Positions 43,752 through 53,106 of a stretch of DNA of 64,000 nucleotides are shown one piece after another; within the stretch, counting starts at the first letter, position 1; each line of letters starts with the position of its first letter. Made by a program: the position numbers and the translations under genes. Source of the DNA: Daejeonella lutea. Its GTDB lineage: Bacteria; Bacteroidota; Bacteroidia; Sphingobacteriales; Sphingobacteriaceae. Under the pieces are notes generated by a model. The model was not told the DNA's origin. It was given only the letters and a program-made list of their open reading frames with translations, and did no database searches. The stretch spans positions 1-64,000 of the forward strand of contig NZ_FUYR01000003.1 of assembly GCF_900168015.1 (NCBI RefSeq), in the 5' to 3' direction.

Positions 43752-45356
43752 TTATCTCGAGTTAGGCATATCATTCTTAACGTCAACTACCGGCCTTTTA
43801 TCCCTGTTTGCAAGATCCCAACCAGTAAAGAATACAAGTTGTGCGCGTTTGGTTAGCAAGGGGAAATTGATTTTCTTAAACTCGTCAGAAGGCTTGTGAT
43901 AATCCTCGTGAACGCCATTGAAATAAAACACGATCGGCACGCCATGCTTAGCAAAATTATAATGATCTGATCGATAGTAGATCCGTTCAGGATCTTTTGG
44001 ATCGTTATATTTATAATCAATTTTCATTTTAGTGTATACCGCATTGGCATTTTCACTAATCTTATGCAGATCTGTACTAAGTTTGTCTGAACCAATCAGA
44101 TAACAGTAGTTCGCTGAATCAGCGGAGCCTTTATACTCTTCTCCGACCCGTCCAATCATGTCGATATTCAGGTCAGTAACGGTGTTTGCCATTGGAAATA
44201 CTGGATGCTCTGAATACCACTCAGAACCCAGCAATCCCTTCTCTTCTCCGGTAACTAAAAGGAAGAGAATGCTTCTTCTAGGTCCTTTACCCTCTTTCTT
44301 TGCTTTAGCATAAGCTCTCGCTATTTCCAGAACGCCGGTGGTGCCTGAGCCATCATCATCTGCACCATTGTTAACTTTATCTTTTCCACCGTCTGTCGTC
44401 AATCCGATATGGTCGTAGTGTGCTGAAAAAACTAGTACTTCATTTTTTAAATCGGAGCCTTCTAAATATCCTAGAACGTTTACCGACTTTACATCTTTCA
44501 ACGAAGGACCATAGTTCATGTTTATGTCCGACTTCAAAGTTTGAGTCTGTGCAGCGCCGCTATTATCAATAGATGATTTTAAGCCGTCAAAAGTTTTCCC
44601 GGAGTTTTTGAGTATAAGGTTGGCAGTTTCTGGAGTGATGTAAACGATCGCTGCAGATCCCGGACGGGTAGAAGGAGCAGTGTTTTCTTTTTTCAAACTC
44701 AATCTGCCCGAAGCCGGACGATATTGTTTTAGCGAATTACTTACATCCGGGCTGACAGCCAGAATTAAAGCAGGGCCTTTGCTCATGATATTCTGCAACC
44801 TTTTGCTACGGCTAGTTGTCCAATCCGAAGGAGTTGCGGTTTTACTGATCACCGATACTCCATTTGTCATCGGCTCTCCTTTATTGATCAGCATCACAAC
44901 TTTGCCCTGAATGTTTGAATTTTTCAGATCATCGTAATTGTCAGTAGTGATACCATATCCCGCGAATACAATATCGCTTGCAGTGATTGTTTTTGAGGCA
45001 CCGCTTCCTGTAAAGATAAAGTCTTTACCGATGGTAAGATTTGTCCCGTTAGCAGTAAATGAATTAACCTCAAAAGCAGTTTCTACAAGAGGTACGTCCT
45101 GAAAATAAGAACCATTTACCGGAGCAGTAAGTCCCAGTTTCTTGAATTCTCCGGCAATGTAATCTGCAGCCTTTTGTCCGCCAGCTTTCCCCGTTTCCCG
45201 TCCTTCAAATTTGTCCGAAGAAAGGATCTTTAAATGTTTTTTAGCAAGTTTTGGAGTAATTACTCCCGCATATTTTTGTGCAACGGGGTCCTGTGCAAAA
45301 GTATAGCTGGAAATCCCCAAAACTAGTACTGCCCAGAGTGATTGTTTAATATTCAT
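43752..45356 (-). CDS. M28 family zinc aminopeptidase, secreted
   Basis: With the ATG at 45356 the protein has 534 residues and a signal peptide (MNIKQSLWAVLVLGISSYTF then AQ). The prodomain or PA-like insert (about 110-270) precedes the M28 catalytic domain, whose zinc ligands appear in VFSAHYDHIG, NNGADDDGSGTTGVLE, TGEEKGLLGSEWY, LNIDMIGRVG and DHYNFAKHGVPIVFYF. It would trim N-terminal residues from peptides in the periplasm or outside. The open frame extends 18 codons upstream into the rpiB stop region, but the internal ATG with a clean signal peptide is the better start. Confidence 0.92.
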   Translation of the reverse strand: MNIKQSLWAVLVLGISSYTFAQDPVAQKYAGVITPKLAKKHLKILSSDKFEGRETGKAGGQKAADYIAGEFKKLGLTAPVNGSYFQDVPLVETAFEVNSFTANGTNLTIGKDFIFTGSGASKTITASDIVFAGYGITTDNYDDLKNSNIQGKVVMLINKGEPMTNGVSVISKTATPSDWTTSRSKRLQNIMSKGPALILAVSPDVSNSLKQYRPASGRLSLKKENTAPSTRPGSAAIVYITPETANLILKNSGKTFDGLKSSIDNSGAAQTQTLKSDINMNYGPSLKDVKSVNVLGYLEGSDLKNEVLVFSAHYDHIGLTTDGGKDKVNNGADDDGSGTTGVLEIARAYAKAKKEGKGPRRSILFLLVTGEEKGLLGSEWYSEHPVFPMANTVTDLNIDMIGRVGEEYKGSADSANYCYLIGSDKLSTDLHKISENANAVYTKMKIDYKYNDPKDPERIYYRSDHYNFAKHGVPIVFYFNGVHEDYHKPSDEFKKINFPLLTKRAQLVFFTGWDLANRDKRPVVDVKNDMPNSR

Positions 45357-45378
45357 TGGTTGTTTGGTTAGTTTAATA

Positions 45379-45813
45379 TTAGCAGGATATCTTATTGACC
45401 CTGTTTGCATGACGTCCGCCCTCGAACGTTGAATTTAAAAATTTAAAAGTAATTTCCTTTGCTAATTCTGTAGATACAAACCGCGCCGGAATACAGAGAA
45501 CATTCGCATTATTATGGCTTCGCGCAAGTTCAGCGAGTTCGCCATTCCAGCAGATAGCTGCCCGGATTCCCTGATGTTTATTCGCTGTTATCGCCACCCC
45601 ATTAGCACTTCCGCAAATTAAAATGCCCAGATCAAACTCTTCATTTTCCACTGCGCTCGCTACGGGATGAGCGAAATCCGGATAATCTACAGAATCCGTA
45701 CTATAAGTTCCAAAGTCTTTAACGGTATATTCTTTCAGGAATTCTATAAGAATACTCTTGTATTCAAATCCGGCGTGATCGCCGCCTATTGCGATGCTGA
45801 TCGGGTTATTCAT
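45379..45813 (-). CDS. rpiB: Ribose-5-phosphate isomerase B
   Basis: The 144-residue enzyme interconverts ribose 5-phosphate and ribulose 5-phosphate in the pentose phosphate pathway. It begins with IAIGGDHAGFEYK, contains DFGTYSTDSVDYPDFA, and the active-site loop ICGSANGVAITANK with the catalytic cysteine (near residue 69), followed by GIRAAICWNGELAELARSHNNANVL. These match the LacA/RpiB family. The M28 peptidase gene follows in the same direction; tatC lies 48 bp upstream. Confidence 0.94.
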   Translation of the reverse strand: MNNPISIAIGGDHAGFEYKSILIEFLKEYTVKDFGTYSTDSVDYPDFAHPVASAVENEEFDLGILICGSANGVAITANKHQGIRAAICWNGELAELARSHNNANVLCIPARFVSTELAKEITFKFLNSTFEGGRHANRVNKISC

Positions 45814-45860
45814 CAGTTGAAAAAATTAAATTATCAAATAAAATCTGGTCAAGAGTATTG

Positions 45861-46736
45861 TTAATTTTTATAGAATTCAAGTTCAGCCTGTTTTTTTCGA
45901 CGCTCAACCCTTGCCGAAACATATATACTTGCTTCATAGAGCAAAAATAAAGGTAAGCTCACGGTAAACATGGTAATGAGATCAGGAGTTGGTGTGACTA
46001 CTGCCGCAATGATGAGAATAATGACTGTTGCGTAGCGACGCGATGATCTCATAAATGCTGGCGTCATTATTCCAAGTTTTGACAGGATGAAAATGATGAC
46101 TGGGAGTTCGAAAGTTATACCCGCTCCAATAGTAAGGGTAGCTAAAACGGAGAAATATGAATCTATATCAATGTTGTTGTTTATGATTTCACTAACTTCC
46201 CAATTTGCGAGAAAGTTTATGGATAATGGTGATATTATATAATAGCCAAAAAGTACCCCTGTAACAAACAGCAATGAGGCCCAAAAAACGAATCCACTAG
46301 CAGATTTTCGCTCATTTTCATGAAGGGCGGGTTTTACAAATCGCCAAATTTCAAAAAGAAGATATGGAAACCCGAAAACGACACCCAACATCAATGAAGA
46401 ATTCAACTGGAGGGTGAATTGTCCACCTAATTGAGTGTTTATTATAATAAAATCAAGTTTTTTTACGCAAAAATCTTCACCGAGATTAAATTTTTCTGTG
46501 ACCGCGCACATCATTCGATATGTCCAGAAATCAACCTGTCCTGGTGCCATTATAATCTTCTCGAAAATAAAGTCGTAAAGGCTATATGCAGTAATTGCGA
46601 AGACGATTACTGCTATGGCAGCCCTAATAAGATGACCACGCAATACATCAAGATGATCAAAAAATGACATCTCAGCTTCGATAGTTTTGCCTTTTTCTTT
46701 GATTGCTTTAACCAGATCAGTTCGTTCCTTGCTCAT
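45861..46736 (-). CDS. tatC: Twin-arginine translocase subunit TatC
   Basis: The 291-residue protein has six predicted transmembrane helices and the TatC signature: MSFFDHLDVLRGHLIRA at the N-terminus, which binds the twin-arginine signal peptide, FGFPYLLFEIWRFVKPALHENERK, and VVTPTPDLITMFTVSLPLFLLYEASI near the end. TatC recognises the folded substrate and recruits TatA. The two tatA genes are at 21200-21795. An inserted loop (residues about 65-110, with MMCAVTEKFNLGEDFCVKK) is longer than in E. coli, as is common in Bacteroidota. Confidence 0.95.
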   Translation of the reverse strand: MSKERTDLVKAIKEKGKTIEAEMSFFDHLDVLRGHLIRAAIAVIVFAITAYSLYDFIFEKIIMAPGQVDFWTYRMMCAVTEKFNLGEDFCVKKLDFIIINTQLGGQFTLQLNSSLMLGVVFGFPYLLFEIWRFVKPALHENERKSASGFVFWASLLFVTGVLFGYYIISPLSINFLANWEVSEIINNNIDIDSYFSVLATLTIGAGITFELPVIIFILSKLGIMTPAFMRSSRRYATVIILIIAAVVTPTPDLITMFTVSLPLFLLYEASIYVSARVERRKKQAELEFYKN

Positions 46737-46748
46737 AATTTTCTAAAA

Positions 46749-46784
46749 CAAAAATACCATTCTGTTTGATTTGAGAATGGTATT
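46749..46784 (-). terminator. Terminator after accC
   Basis: AATACCATTCT (46753-46763) and AGAATGGTATT (46774-46784) are perfect 11-bp arms around a 10-nt loop. On the minus strand the stem is followed by TTTTGTTTTAG, a U-run for the accBC transcript. The same bases read TATTTTTG (46756-46749, minus), a -7-like element in front of tatC. Confidence 0.8.
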
Positions 46785-46878
46785 CTTAGGATATTTAATC
46801 GACATCAGTTTATTTGTGACAGTGTATTTGTAACGCCCGGCAAATAATCTAACAGTGCATTCAATTGCTTTTATTCTA

Positions 46879-48219
46879 CTACTCTGTAAGGTCAAAACTC
46901 TCCATGAACTTAGTGGTGAAATTACCTGCCCGGAAGTTAGGGTCTCTCATTAAGCGTAGGTGAAACGGAATCGTCGTTTTCACACCTTCTATTACAAACT
47001 CACTCAGCGAACGTTCCATGGTGCTTATTGCTTCTTCACGGGTCTGCGCCACGCAAATTAGCTTTGCAATCATTGAATCGTAGTTAGGAGGGATCTGATA
47101 TCCCGCGTAGACATGAGTGTCTACACGAACACCATGTCCTCCGGGGGAATGAAAGTGTGTAATCAATCCAGGAGAAGGTCTGAAATTATTGAATGGATCT
47201 TCCGCATTTATCCGGCATTCAATAGCATGCATTTCAGGAATATAATTTTTACCGGAAATTGGGATTCCTGCGGCTACTTTGATTTGCTCTTTGATAAGGT
47301 CGAAGTTGATAACTTCTTCTGTTACCGGATGCTCAACCTGAATCCGGGTGTTCATTTCCATGAAATAGAAGTTGCGATGTTTATCTACAAGAAACTCAAC
47401 AGTTCCTGCTCCTTCATAGTTCACAGCCTGGGCTCCTTTTATAGCAGCTTCACCCATTCTCGTCCGTAACTCCGGAGTCATAAATGGGGAGGGAGATTCT
47501 TCCACCAGTTTTTGATGACGTCTTTGAATAGAGCAATCTCTTTCAGATAAATGGCAAACTTTCCCATACTGATCGCCGACAACCTGAATTTCGATGTGTC
47601 GTGGATCCTCAACGTATTTTTCAAGGTAAAGCCCGTCATTGCCAAAAGCTGCAGAAGATTCTTGTCTTGCAGAATCCCATGCCGGTTCAAATTCCTCATC
47701 GTTCCAAACAATCCGCATCCCTCGGCCACCACCACCAGCTGTTGCTTTGAGTATAACTGGGTAGCCTATTTCATTTGAAATTTTTATTCCTTCTTTAACA
47801 TCAGTCAGCAAGCCTTCAGACCCTGGAATTGTTGGAACACCAGCGATCTTCATTGTTTCCTTAGCGGATGCCTTATCACCCATTCCATTGATCTGCTCTG
47901 CAGTAGCGCCAATAAATTTGATTCCGTAATCGTGACAAATGGCAGAGAATTTGGCATTTTCGGATAAAAAGCCGTATCCTGGGTGAATTGCATCTGCATT
48001 TGTTAATTCGGCAGCAGAAATGATATTTGGGATGCTCAGGTAAGAGTCTTTACTTGCGGGCGGCCCAATACAAACGGCCTCATCGGCAAAGCGTACATGT
48101 AAGCTGTCCCTGTCAGCCGTTGAGTATACCGCGACTGTCTTTACACCCATCTCTTTACAGGTACGAATGATCCGTAAAGCGATCTCACCACGATTTGCAA
48201 TAAGTATTTTCTTAAACAT
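46879..48219 (-). CDS. accC: Biotin carboxylase subunit of acetyl-CoA carboxylase
   Basis: The 446-residue ATP-grasp enzyme carboxylates the biotin on AccB, the first half-reaction of malonyl-CoA formation. It begins [20 protein letters not shown], has the ATP-binding [10 protein letters not shown] loop, [31 protein letters not shown] with the catalytic region, and [16 protein letters not shown] with metal-binding and bicarbonate residues. Length is normal. accB lies 90 bp upstream, separated by a heptamer array, and a strong terminator follows. Confidence 0.97.
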   Translation of the reverse strand: MFKKILIANRGEIALRIIRTCKEMGVKTVAVYSTADRDSLHVRFADEAVCIGPPASKDSYLSIPNIISAAELTNADAIHPGYGFLSENAKFSAICHDYGIKFIGATAEQINGMGDKASAKETMKIAGVPTIPGSEGLLTDVKEGIKISNEIGYPVILKATAGGGGRGMRIVWNDEEFEPAWDSARQESSAAFGNDGLYLEKYVEDPRHIEIQVVGDQYGKVCHLSERDCSIQRRHQKLVEESPSPFMTPELRTRMGEAAIKGAQAVNYEGAGTVEFLVDKHRNFYFMEMNTRIQVEHPVTEEVINFDLIKEQIKVAAGIPISGKNYIPEMHAIECRINAEDPFNNFRPSPGLITHFHSPGGHGVRVDTHVYAGYQIPPNYDSMIAKLICVAQTREEAISTMERSLSEFVIEGVKTTIPFHLRLMRDPNFRAGNFTTKFMESFDLTE

Positions 48220-48260
48220 AGATTTCTTTGTCGGTATATGTGAACTTAAATGGCAGAAGC

Positions 48261-48309
48261 GTGTTTCGTTTAACGAATCTCGTTTCCCGCAACTCGTTTC
48301 TCATCACGA
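48261..48309. repeat. 7-bp-period array between accB and accC (GTTTCTC)
   Basis: Seven units: gtgtttc, gtttaac, gaatctc, gtttccc, gcaactc, gtttctc, atcacga. It ends exactly at the accB stop codon (48310 on the minus strand), so it lies inside a co-transcribed gene pair. Confidence 0.7.
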
Positions 48310-48789
48310 TTAAGCCGGTTCAACCAGAAATAAGGGCTGATCATATTCCACCGGGCTCGCATTGTCGACTAATATTTTAACGATACGTCCGCTTACTTCA
48401 GATTCAATTTCGTTAAACAATTTCATCGCTTCAATGATGCAAAGCACCTGGCCAGATTTAATTTCATCTCCAACATTTACAAACAGAGGTTTATCGGGGC
48501 TTGAGGAACGATAAAAAGTGCCAATCATTGGCGATTTCACAGTAATGTAGTTAGAAGAATCATCTTTTGCTGGTGCCTGCGGAGCCGCTGGTGCACTCGC
48601 TGGTGCCGCTGCCGGTGACTGAGGTGCAGCGCCAATTTGTGGCGGAGGTGCTGTGACCGCTGCGGTAACATAGGTCGGTGCCTGATTCGTCTTTATGGTA
48701 ATTTTAAACTCTTTCTGCTCAATTGATACTTCATTTACTCCAGATCTGGAAACAAACTTGATGAGTTCCTGAATTTGTTTAATATCCAT
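48310..48789 (-). CDS. accB: Biotin carboxyl carrier protein of acetyl-CoA carboxylase
   Basis: The 159-residue protein has an N-terminal alpha/beta segment (MDIKQIQELIKFVSRSGVNE), a Pro/Ala-rich flexible linker (about 45-75), and a C-terminal biotinyl domain with YITVKSPMIGTFYRSSSPDKPLF and the biotinylated lysine in CIIEAMKLFNEIE. The lysine accepts CO2 from AccC and passes it to the carboxyltransferase. It is upstream of accC in the same direction. Length and linker are typical. Confidence 0.97.
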   Translation of the reverse strand: MDIKQIQELIKFVSRSGVNEVSIEQKEFKITIKTNQAPTYVTAAVTAPPPQIGAAPQSPAAAPASAPAAPQAPAKDDSSNYITVKSPMIGTFYRSSSPDKPLFVNVGDEIKSGQVLCIIEAMKLFNEIESEVSGRIVKILVDNASPVEYDQPLFLVEPA

Positions 48790-48875
48790 TTTTTATAGTT
48801 TAGTTTTCGATTAGTCTAAATTTATAATAATTTCAAGTATGAACCCGAATTTGAGTGATAAAAGTACAGCATCGC

Positions 48876-48958
48876 TTTTAACTTTCAACTCTTCACTTTC
48901 AACTATTTAGTAAGCTGGGTGGACACTGTCAACTGTCAACCCTCAACTTTCAACTGAT
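48876..48958. repeat. Two 7-bp-period arrays between fabH and accB (TTTCAAC)
   Basis: ttttaac, tttcaac, tcttcac, tttcaac, tatttag occupy 48876-48910. After 13 other bases, cactgtc, aactgtc, aaccctc, aactttc, aactgat occupy 48924-48958 and touch the fabH stop codon. The unit is the reverse complement of the GTTGAAA unit found after dut. Confidence 0.75.
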
Positions 48959-49944
48959 TAATAAGCCCACTTCAAATAAATAGATCCCCAGGTAAATCCT
49001 CCGCCAAATGCTGCCAGGATAAGGTTATCTCCTTTTTTGAGCTTTTTTTCCCACTCCCACAAACATAAAGGAATAGTACCATTTGTGGTGTTTCCATACT
49101 TTTCAATATTGATCATTACTCTCCCGGGGTCAATTCCCGTCCGATTGCTGGTAGCATCAATAATTCGTTTGTTAGCCTGATGTGGGACAAGCCAGGCAAT
49201 ATCATCAGCTTTAAGATTATTCCTTTCCATCACTTCGGCAGCAACATCTGCCATATTCGTAACTGCGAATTTGAAAACCGCCTGGCCTTCCTGGAACAGA
49301 AAATGCTCGTCGTTGTCGACAGTCTCGTGACTTGCGGGCCTCAAGGAACCTCCAGCTTTTTGATGAAGATATGGGCCGCCGGATCCATCACTTTTAAGGA
49401 TTGAGTCAATCACTCCATATCCATCAGTATTTGGCTCAAGCAAGACAGCTCCGCAGCCATCACCGAAAATAATACAGCTCTTACGGTCTTTATAATTAAT
49501 GATGGATGACATTTTATCTCCCCCAACAACCAGCACTTTTTTATGTTTACCTGCTTCAATAAATTGTGATCCGGTAGCTAAGCCAAATAAAAAACCCGAA
49601 CACGCAGCGTTCAGGTCATATCCCCAGGCATTATCAGCGCCAATTTTATGAGCCAGCACATTGGCTGTAGCCGGGAAAACCATGTCCGGGGTAGTGGTAC
49701 AGAAAATGATCAGATCAATCTCGGAGGCGCTGATTCCCCGCTTCTTCAGTAATCCATTTACAGCTATGACAGCCATGTCTGACGTTCCCAAATTACCTTT
49801 GAGGATTCGGCGTTCTTTAATGCCAGTTCGCGTGGTGATCCACTCATCGTTGGTTTCGACCATACCCTCCAGTTCTTTATTTGTTAAAATATATTCTGGT
49901 GCGTAGCCATCAACAGCTGTTATTGCAGCATGGACTTTTGACAT
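48958..49944 (-). CDS. fabH: Beta-ketoacyl-ACP synthase III
   Basis: The 328-residue enzyme starts fatty acid synthesis by condensing an acyl-CoA with malonyl-ACP. The triad is visible: Cys115 in DLNAACSGFLFGL, His in WLVPHQANKRI and Asn in KYGNTTNGTIPL. TNDEWITTRTGIKERR at the N-terminus and the C-terminal AFGGGFTWGSIYLKW are family hallmarks. In Bacteroidota this enzyme usually primes with branched-chain acyl-CoA, which would match an iso-fatty-acid membrane; that is inference. It lies 15 bp after plsX. Confidence 0.97.
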   Translation of the reverse strand: MSKVHAAITAVDGYAPEYILTNKELEGMVETNDEWITTRTGIKERRILKGNLGTSDMAVIAVNGLLKKRGISASEIDLIIFCTTTPDMVFPATANVLAHKIGADNAWGYDLNAACSGFLFGLATGSQFIEAGKHKKVLVVGGDKMSSIINYKDRKSCIIFGDGCGAVLLEPNTDGYGVIDSILKSDGSGGPYLHQKAGGSLRPASHETVDNDEHFLFQEGQAVFKFAVTNMADVAAEVMERNNLKADDIAWLVPHQANKRIIDATSNRTGIDPGRVMINIEKYGNTTNGTIPLCLWEWEKKLKKGDNLILAAFGGGFTWGSIYLKWAY

Positions 49945-49959
49945 AATATTTGGGGATAA

Positions 49960-50895
49960 TTATTTAAACGCTTCTTTGATCTTATCGACAAACTCTGCTT
50001 CAATCATCGTTCGGCAGAGCAGGACCATATTTTTGATTGCTTCAGGACTGGAAATACCGTGACCGATCAAAACAGGAGCATTTACTCCCAGGATCGGACT
50101 TCCGCCATACTGCTCGTAGTTGAATCTGTCAAAAAATTCGTCTTTGAAGCCTTTCTTAAGGGTAAGGATATAAAAAGTTTCAGCTAATTTGAGCATAACA
50201 TTGCCTGTAAATCCGTCGCAGACTATAACATCTGCCTTGTCATTGAACAGATCACGGCCTTCAATGTTTCCGACAAAGTTCAGGTTAGTTTTTTGAAGCA
50301 GCGGGAAGGTTGCCTGAGTAAGGACATTGCCCTTTTCTTCTTCCTCACCAATATTCATTAAAGCTACCTTGGGATTTTGGACATTATACACATGTTCGGC
50401 ATATAAGCTGCCTAAAATGCCAAATTGCGCTAATACATCCGGTTTGCAGTCTGCATTAGCTCCAACGTCGAGCATGATGCCAAAGCCGGATTTTAGTTTC
50501 GGAACGTTTGTAGCAATTGCCGGACGAATTACCCCTGCAACAGGCTTAACGCTGAACATTGCGCCGACAAGCATGGCTCCGGTGTTTCCTGCAGAGGAAA
50601 ATGCATCGATGTGCCCGTCTTTAAGGTGCTGAAAGCCTAGACTTATACTAGAATTAGGTTTTTGAAGTACAGCTTTTGCCGCATGTTCACCCATACCAAT
50701 CATTTCTGTGGTATGTATATATTCAAAAACTTCAGGGTCGATCCCGTTTTCGGAGATCAGGGGTAAGGCTTGGTCCTTATCGCCAAAAAGAACAATCTTT
50801 TGACCTGGCAATAAGGCTTTTTGGGCTTCTATAGCTCCCAAAACAGTAGCTTTGGGAGCGAAATCTCCGCCCATTATATCTAAGCCAATCTTCAT
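49960..50895 (-). CDS. plsX: Phosphate acyltransferase PlsX
   Basis: The 311-residue protein makes acyl-phosphate from acyl-ACP for PlsY in phospholipid synthesis. MKIGLDIMGGDFAPKATVLGA at the N-terminus, SAGNTGAMLVGAMF and DVGANADCKPDVLAQF in the middle, and VCDGFTGNVMLKLAE are diagnostic. It sits between rpmF and fabH, the standard order rpmF-plsX-fabH, and is 12 bp from rpmF. Length is slightly short but complete. Confidence 0.97.
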   Translation of the reverse strand: MKIGLDIMGGDFAPKATVLGAIEAQKALLPGQKIVLFGDKDQALPLISENGIDPEVFEYIHTTEMIGMGEHAAKAVLQKPNSSISLGFQHLKDGHIDAFSSAGNTGAMLVGAMFSVKPVAGVIRPAIATNVPKLKSGFGIMLDVGANADCKPDVLAQFGILGSLYAEHVYNVQNPKVALMNIGEEEEKGNVLTQATFPLLQKTNLNFVGNIEGRDLFNDKADVIVCDGFTGNVMLKLAETFYILTLKKGFKDEFFDRFNYEQYGGSPILGVNAPVLIGHGISSPEAIKNMVLLCRTMIEAEFVDKIKEAFK

Positions 50896-50907
50896 TTCTG
50901 AGAGATC

Positions 50908-51099
50908 TTAGGCTACAGACGTACTTTCAATAACCATTTTACCGTTATAATATAAGTTGCCATCAACTGTATACGCACGGTGAGGTAAATGTACTGCACC
51001 TGTAGTCTGGCAGGTAGTTAAACCTGGAGCCACGGCTTTATAGTGGGTTCTTCTTTTATCTCTTCTCGATTTAGAGATTTTCCGTTTTGGATGTGCCAT
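50908..51099 (-). CDS. rpmF: 50S ribosomal protein L32
   Basis: The 63-residue basic protein begins [20 protein letters not shown], the L32 signature, and continues with [18 protein letters not shown]. Zinc-type L32 has four cysteines; here only one cysteine (TTCQTTG) is seen, so this is the non-zinc form. It is placed between the DUF177 gene and plsX as in most bacteria. Confidence 0.96.
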   Translation of the reverse strand: MAHPKRKISKSRRDKRRTHYKAVAPGLTTCQTTGAVHLPHRAYTVDGNLYYNGKMVIESTSVA

Positions 51100-51118
51100 C
51101 TTTTCCTATGTATTAATT

Positions 51119-51652
51119 TTACTTTTTAATATTTTTCAGTGCTTCCCAGCGGGGGTCAACATCCTCTGATTCTTCACCCGAGCCGCCCGATAGCTCTCTA
51201 AGTTTTTTTATCATTTCCTGGTCACACCATTCCGTGTTACCCTCGTCATCGCAGCGGTTAATATATGGTACCGCCAGATTAATATACTCATAAATCAATG
51301 ATGCCACATTGATCTCGTTCTCATTCTTTGTCAGGACAATGATCTCTTCTGTATCTTCTTCGAGATCTACATTTCCTGTAAATTTTGCAATCTGACGTTC
51401 GTCAATTTCTACCTGATAGGGGTAGTTACCCAGACAAACATCGCAACCCAACATCATCTCTCCCGAAATACGAAAATGCAGGATCATCATAGTCTCCTGT
51501 TTTTCCAATTCCAGATCAACTTTCAACTTCCCGCTTTTAACCAGGGAATATTCAAATTCTCTGAAAAATGTATCGTCAACTTCAAATTCAAATTGATGAA
51601 CTCCAAGTTTTAGTCCGGTATACGGAATGCTATATTGCTGTAACGATTTCAA
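51119..51652 (-). CDS. DUF177 (YceD-like) protein
   Basis: The 177-residue protein precedes rpmF by 19 bp, the usual place of YceD/DUF177. It has the conserved MMLGCDVCLGNYPYQVEI segment with a Cys-x-x-Cys pair and ends with the WEALKNIKK motif typical of this family, after an acidic stretch containing SEDVDPRWEAL. YceD homologues are linked to 23S rRNA accumulation in plants and E. coli; the molecular role is unclear. Confidence 0.9.
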   Translation of the reverse strand: MKSLQQYSIPYTGLKLGVHQFEFEVDDTFFREFEYSLVKSGKLKVDLELEKQETMMILHFRISGEMMLGCDVCLGNYPYQVEIDERQIAKFTGNVDLEEDTEEIIVLTKNENEINVASLIYEYINLAVPYINRCDDEGNTEWCDQEMIKKLRELSGGSGEESEDVDPRWEALKNIKK

Positions 51653-51713
51653 AGCACGCCAATTGAGCCTGCAAATTTACGAAAATTTATTTAGTTGGGA
51701 AACAGTTTTTAAA

Positions 51714-51755
51714 AACAGGAACCAGGAAGCAAAAATCGAGAACCATGATGCTTCC
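51714..51755. repeat. Short 7-bp-period array (ACCAGGA-like)
   Basis: Units aacagga, accagga, agcaaaa, atcgaga, accatga, tgcttcc. It is the most degenerate of the set and is accepted mainly because of its position and similarity to the array at 43585. Confidence 0.5.
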
Positions 51756-51797
51756 CAAGCGGCCTCGAGAAGTGGTACAAATCAATTCTAAGTATCG

Positions 51798-52853
51798 CTA
51801 ATCACGGTCTTTTGAAAACTTACTGAGTTTTAATGGGTTTGAGCTGAGTTCAACGCTTTCTCGTCTTCGCTCAACGATATTAATTGCGGTGAAAAGGGCC
51901 TCACGGAATGAACTCTCGGAAGCCTGATTTTTTCCTGCAATATCATACCCAGTGCCATGGTCGGGTGAAGTGCGGACCACAGGAAGCCCCGCGGTGAAGT
52001 TTACACCGTTATGAAATGCAACTTGTTTGAATGGAATTAATCCTTGATCGTGGTACATCGCAAGAACCGCATCAAACTGCGAGTATGTATGAGCTGCAAA
52101 GAACCCATCGGCTGCATATGGGCCAAACGCAAATACGCCCTTGGCATTTGCTTCCGTGATAGCAGGAATAATAATCTCCAGTTCTTCCTTACCGATAAGG
52201 CCATTGTCACCTGCATGGGGATTCAGGCCAAGAACTGCAATTTTCGGTTTTTGGATCCAGAAATCTTTTTTCAGACTTTCGTTCATCAGTGCAAGCTTAG
52301 AAACAATTTTCTCCACGGTGATCTTTTCCGGGATTTCCTGTACCGGGATATGACCTGTTACAACGCCGACACGAATATCTTCACTCACAAGAAACATGAG
52401 CGAATCGGGCGAATTTGTTTTCGCCTGAATATACTCGGTGTGACCTGCGAACTGAAAATTTTCGCTTTGGATATTGTGTTTATTTATTGGCGCAGTTACG
52501 ATCGCATCCGTGTTTCCAGCGATCAGATCATCAAGCGCCTTTTCAAGTGAGATAAAAGCATATTTTCCGCCCGTTTCGGTAGTCAATCCAAGTTCAATCT
52601 TTACATCCTCCTCCCAGCAATTGATCATGTTAGCTCGTTTATTTTGAGCCATTGAAGCATTGCTGATGACATTAAAATTGAATTCGTTAATGGCCATGGT
52701 CTTGCGATGGAACGAAGCAACTTTGGTATGGCCATAAACGATCGGGGTGCAATAATCGAGGACACGGTTGTCCATCAGGGTTTTTATGATGACCTCGAGG
52801 CCGATACCATTTACGTCGCCAATTGAAATACCTATTTTGATTTTATCGCTCAT
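51798..52853 (-). CDS. pdxA: 4-hydroxythreonine-4-phosphate dehydrogenase
   Basis: With the ATG at 52853 the protein has 351 residues. It oxidises 4-phosphohydroxy-L-threonine in pyridoxal phosphate synthesis (DXP-dependent route). IGISIGDVNGIGLEVI opens the protein; metal ligands lie in FAGHTEYI and the later MYHDQGLIPFK; GLNPHAGDNGLIGKEE and VRTSPDHGTGYDIAGKN are strongly conserved. The frame extends to 52874, but MSDKIKIGI is the better start. dxs, the other DXP-route gene, is at the far left of the window. Confidence 0.96.
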   Translation of the reverse strand: MSDKIKIGISIGDVNGIGLEVIIKTLMDNRVLDYCTPIVYGHTKVASFHRKTMAINEFNFNVISNASMAQNKRANMINCWEEDVKIELGLTTETGGKYAFISLEKALDDLIAGNTDAIVTAPINKHNIQSENFQFAGHTEYIQAKTNSPDSLMFLVSEDIRVGVVTGHIPVQEIPEKITVEKIVSKLALMNESLKKDFWIQKPKIAVLGLNPHAGDNGLIGKEELEIIIPAITEANAKGVFAFGPYAADGFFAAHTYSQFDAVLAMYHDQGLIPFKQVAFHNGVNFTAGLPVVRTSPDHGTGYDIAGKNQASESSFREALFTAINIVERRRESVELSSNPLKLSKFSKDRD

Positions 52854-52928
52854 GCCTTTGTAATATAAGCTCACTGATTAATTAAAAGCCAGATAGCCTT
52901 TTTATGTACGCAAATTAAAGACTTTAAT

Positions 52929-52970
52929 CTGTAAGTTGTACGTTTTACATAATAGGTTTTACGTCTATTG
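52929..52970. repeat. Short 7-bp-period array upstream of pdxA
   Basis: Units ctgtaag, ttgtacg, ttttaca, taatagg, ttttacg, tctattg in the divergent pdxA-rsmA gap. Confidence 0.55.
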
Positions 52971-53084
52971 AGAGCCGGAAGCATAAATCTTTCTCCGGCA
53001 ACGGATTTTGAAAATCCGAATATTTGTGCATTTAAAAGGCAACTTACAAACTAAATCGTTTAAGGTATAACTCTGCTAATTCCC

Positions 53085-53092
53085 TACCTTTG
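53085..53092 (+). promoter_or_regulatory. Putative -7 element for rsmA
   Basis: TACCTTTG matches TAnnTTTG, 14 bp before the ATG at 53107. The expected -33 position reads TTTAAG, a weak match. Confidence 0.45.
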
Positions 53093-53106
53093 TGTAAAAC
53101 AACCAA

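Noticed and set aside
45357..45410. Upstream start for the M28 peptidase gene overlapping rpiB
   Set aside because: The internal ATG at 45356 begins a clean signal peptide; the extension would place it 18 residues inside the protein.
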